Assembly (NCBI GenBank): GCA_024401395.1
Contig: JAKSLD010000020.1
Span: forward strand, 1 to 64,000
DNA: 64,000 nucleotides
Reading direction: 5' to 3'
DNA from: Bacteroidales bacterium
GTDB taxonomy: Bacteria; Bacteroidota; Bacteroidia; Bacteroidales; Marinilabiliaceae
Positions 62,245 to 64,000 of this stretch are shown here, piece by piece. The notes below the pieces were generated by a model, which was given only the letters and a program-made list of their open reading frames with translations, had not been told where the DNA came from and did not search any database. The position numbers and the translations under genes were made by a program. Numbering within the stretch: position 1 is the first letter of the stretch; each line of letters opens with the position of its first letter.

Positions 62245-62269
62245 TGCTGAAAGTCTAGAATAATATACT

Positions 62270-62473
62270 ATGGATATTGCTTCGATAATTAAAAGCAGGC
62301 GTGCTAAGTTAAAGATATCTCAGGTAGATTTAGCTGAGCTATCGGGGGTCAGTATTTGTACTATAAAAGATATTGAGAGAGGAGTTGGGAATCCGTCGCT
62401 CTCAGTATTGGAGAAGATATGTGATGTTCTGGGGCTTGTGATAAATATAGATATAAGGAGAACTGTAGATTAG
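62270..62473 (+). CDS. hipB: HipB-like XRE-family transcriptional regulator
   Basis: 67 residues, a single helix-turn-helix (IKSRRAKLKISQVDLAELSGVSICTIKDIE). It probably represses its own operon, with or without the other two proteins. It is the first gene of a tight three-gene unit, two bases from the next. Shorter than E. coli HipB, lacking most of the C-terminal strand. Confidence 0.85.
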   Translation: MDIASIIKSRRAKLKISQVDLAELSGVSICTIKDIERGVGNPSLSVLEKICDVLGLVINIDIRRTVD

Positions 62474-62475
62474 CC

Positions 62476-62790
62476 ATGAGGAGTGTTTTGGTATATAATA
62501 ATGATGTTCTGGCAGGAGAGTTGACTGAGGTTGGGGCAACGGAGTATGTGTTTACGTACGACGATGCGTATCTCAAAGATGACGGTCAGCCATCAATTTC
62601 CATAACGCTCAGTAAGAAGCAAAAGCGGCATGAGAGTGAAAAGCTGTTTGCTTTTTTTACAAATATGCTTCCAGAGGGGGTCAACAGGCAAGCGCTGTGC
62701 AAGATGAATAAGATAGATGACAATGACTATTTTGGGATGCTAGAGGCTGTCAGGGGATGGGATTTTATAGGTTCTGTATGTATAAAGTGA
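62476..62790 (+). CDS. hipS: HipS-like protein: separated HipA N-terminal subdomain, probable antitoxin
   Basis: 104 residues corresponding to the HipA N-terminal subdomain-1: VLVYNNDVLAGELTE, YEFTYDDAYL-type strand and FFTNMLPEGVNRQALC. In E. coli O127 HipBST the equivalent separate protein HipS, rather than HipB, neutralises the kinase. It is encoded 6 bases before the kinase gene. The separation is genuine: there is an in-frame stop and a new ATG, both in good sequence. Confidence 0.82.
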   Translation: MRSVLVYNNDVLAGELTEVGATEYVFTYDDAYLKDDGQPSISITLSKKQKRHESEKLFAFFTNMLPEGVNRQALCKMNKIDDNDYFGMLEAVRGWDFIGSVCIK

Positions 62791-62796
62791 TAGAAT

Positions 62797-63732
62797 ATGA
62801 AATTATTTGAGGGAAAGGTTTCCACGATATTAGATATTTCGTTCGATAGAAACAGTGAAGTATCAGTAGCCGCTCAAGGAGAAGGCAGGGTATCTATTTC
62901 GGGGGTACAAGAGAAATATGGGGCATTAGTTGAGATGGGGAAGATACGATTGGCACATGATGGAGAGCAAGGAACCCATATTTTGAAGCCAGCACCAAAT
63001 AACCCTGTGATAATAAATCAGAGGTACATGCCGATTAACGAATATGTTACCATGCAGATAGCAAGTAGGGTATATGGCATAGAAGTAGCGCCATGTGGCA
63101 TGTGTGAGGACAAAGATGGTAATCCTGTGTATATTACAAGAAGATTTGATGTGCTGCCAGATGGGAAAAAACTTAAACAAGAAGATTTTGCGTCAATTCT
63201 GGGAAAGAATGAGATAGGCAATGGGATGGCGTACAAATATTTAGGCTGTTACGAAGATATTGCAAAAGCAATAAAACAGTATGTGCCAGCGTGGCAGATA
63301 GCTATGGAGAGATTCTTCAAGTTGCTGTTGTTCAATTATATATATGCAAATGGTGATGCCCACTTAAAGAATTTCTCAGTTATGTATGATGGAAATGACT
63401 ATTTGTTGACACCGGCATACGATCTTATCAATACGCGACTGCATATAGAAGACGATGATTTTGCTCTGAAAGAGGGTTTATCTCGCGATATGGTAAAGAG
63501 TGATATTTGGGATAGGACTGGGCATCCTTGTCGTGATGACTTTAAGGCATTTGCTGACAAGACAGGTATTTTGCCGAGGAGAGCAGAGAAAATCATAGAG
63601 CAATTTCAAGTTATCCCAAAGCAAGCAGAAGAAATAATAGGAGAGTCGGCATTGACGGAAAAACTTAAGAGACAATACAAGAGTATTGTGACAGAACGAT
63701 GCAAGAGATTTTCCAGAAGCGACAAACAATAG
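62797..63732 (+). CDS. hipT: HipT-like serine/threonine kinase toxin
   Basis: 311 residues, the kinase core of HipA without subdomain-1. Ser33-Ile-Ser35 in VSISGVQEK matches the S-I-S motif of HipT, whose two serines are autophosphorylated. Catalytic motifs are NGDAHLKN (catalytic Asp) and PAYDLINT (Mg-binding Asp). HipT of E. coli phosphorylates tryptophanyl-tRNA synthetase; the target here cannot be read from sequence. Confidence 0.85.
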   Translation: MKLFEGKVSTILDISFDRNSEVSVAAQGEGRVSISGVQEKYGALVEMGKIRLAHDGEQGTHILKPAPNNPVIINQRYMPINEYVTMQIASRVYGIEVAPCGMCEDKDGNPVYITRRFDVLPDGKKLKQEDFASILGKNEIGNGMAYKYLGCYEDIAKAIKQYVPAWQIAMERFFKLLLFNYIYANGDAHLKNFSVMYDGNDYLLTPAYDLINTRLHIEDDDFALKEGLSRDMVKSDIWDRTGHPCRDDFKAFADKTGILPRRAEKIIEQFQVIPKQAEEIIGESALTEKLKRQYKSIVTERCKRFSRSDKQ

Positions 63733-63749
63733 TATTAATAAGTTCGGTG

Positions 63750-63803
63750 TAGTCTCTGTGTAGTATCTTTTCTCCGTACACTAGTAGACCAACAAAGAGA
63801 CTA
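63750..63803. other. Two-level inverted repeat after hipT
   Basis: TAGTCTCT (63750-63757) and AGAGACTA (63796-63803) are perfect inverted copies. GTGTA (63758-63762) and TACAC (63777-63781) nest inside. AGAGACT also appears in tandem at 40065-40082 beside repeat R1. Confidence 0.5.
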
Positions 63804-63842
63804 ATTATTGTCAAGGCAGAGATATAGAAAGAGAGGAATCAT

Positions 63843-63850
63843 TATATTTG
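63843..63850 (+). promoter_or_regulatory. -7 box before the last gene
   Basis: TATATTTG fits TAnnTTTG, 23 bases before the ATG at 63874. No clear -33 element was identified. Confidence 0.5.
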
Positions 63851-63873
63851 TAGTTATACAATATCAGATAATT

Positions 63874-64000
63874 ATGAGCAAGTTGACGCGAAGCGTGGCG
63901 GGGCTGATGATGCTCTGCGCGGTTATGAGTATTGAAGCTAAAGGGCAATCGGTGATGCCTCCACGTGAAACGATGCCAGAAGGCAGTGTAGCCATGGAGA
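63874..64000 (+). CDS. Secreted protein, 5' part only
   Basis: Open from ATG 63874 to the window end (42 codons). The start is a signal peptide: MSKLTRSVAGLMMLCAVMSI followed by EAKGQ. The rest (PPRETMPEG...) is too short to classify. A -7 box lies 23 bases upstream, so it starts a new transcript. Confidence 0.6.
   Translation, partial: MSKLTRSVAGLMMLCAVMSIEAKGQSVMPPRETMPEGSVAME

Larger units (their letters stand above)
61878..62269. other. Intergenic region with a promoter-like box and a decayed gene
   Basis: TATATTTG at 61890-61897 fits the -7 consensus but no intact gene follows. A possible 20-codon frame starts at 61907 and ends near 61969. The rest is occupied by a rhodanese remnant (next entry). 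CGTCACGG occurs twice (62000-62007, 62014-62021). Confidence 0.5.

Noticed and set aside
1-64000. tRNA, rRNA, CRISPR array, integrase or phage structural genes
   Set aside because: None was recognised on either strand. Absence is judged by eye; a covariance-model search could still find a small RNA.

Overview
The window looks like a chromosomal segment of a low-GC Bacteroidota, most likely Bacteroidales. Evidence for this is: promoter boxes of the form TAnnTTTG (the Bacteroidetes housekeeping -7 element) upstream of many genes; almost no strong Shine-Dalgarno sequences; a phosphate-selective-porin-type O/P porin; a DUF4292 lipoprotein; a DUF7033-type polysaccharide deacetylase; and a DUF4407 membrane protein. 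No rRNA, tRNA or CRISPR array was seen.

Layout. 1-5.7 kb is an accessory block: a secreted caspase-like protease, an ECF sigma factor and a membrane anti-sigma-like protein, then small unknown proteins, a DUF4407 membrane protein and a broken minus-strand gene. 5.8-11.4 kb holds a GH3 glycosidase lipoprotein, a frameshifted REP-associated transposase between REP-like palindromes, a secreted isochorismatase/nicotinamidase-family hydrolase and a porin. 11.5-13.6 kb is leuCD on the minus strand. 13.7-36.7 kb is a run of 23 minus-strand genes with only short gaps, probably one operon or a few nested ones. It carries a complete non-flagellar chemosensory system (MCP, CheA, two CheW, CheY, CheD, two CheB, three CheR), a STAS protein, a YfiR-family protein, three GAF-domain membrane proteins, a SiaA/SiaB/SiaC-like phosphatase-kinase-phosphoprotein module, and an ABCG-like transporter with an N-terminal TerB-like extension. 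36.8-43 kb holds ribF, a double ABC ATPase, a putative membrane-anchored methyltransferase, rsmA, an LPG-synthase-type membrane protein and hemW. 43.6-56.2 kb is plus-strand housekeeping: nadA, a receiver protein, ruvB, a flippase, dut, a TPR protein, a DUF4292 lipoprotein, an EnvC-like protein, an RsbW-like ATPase, ybeY, mnmG and ade. 56.2-64 kb holds uvrC, a polysaccharide deacetylase, dtd, deoC, an unknown basic protein, a decayed rhodanese gene, a three-gene HipBST toxin-antitoxin locus and the start of a secreted protein.

Two features set the scene. Perfect 16-bp parS sites lie just upstream of hemW and between mnmG and ade. Strand composition also appears to flip between about 52 and 56 kb: before it, minus-strand genes have purine-rich third positions and plus-strand genes T-rich ones; after it the pattern is reversed. 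Together these suggest an origin-proximal location.

The most unusual biology is the 23-kb locus, which joins a chemosensory array to a phosphatase/kinase/STAS partner-switch-like module. It includes a histidine-kinase-like protein lacking the phospho-acceptor histidine and a CheR paralogue lacking its SAM motif. A second candidate is the secreted caspase next to an ECF sigma and membrane anti-sigma pair.
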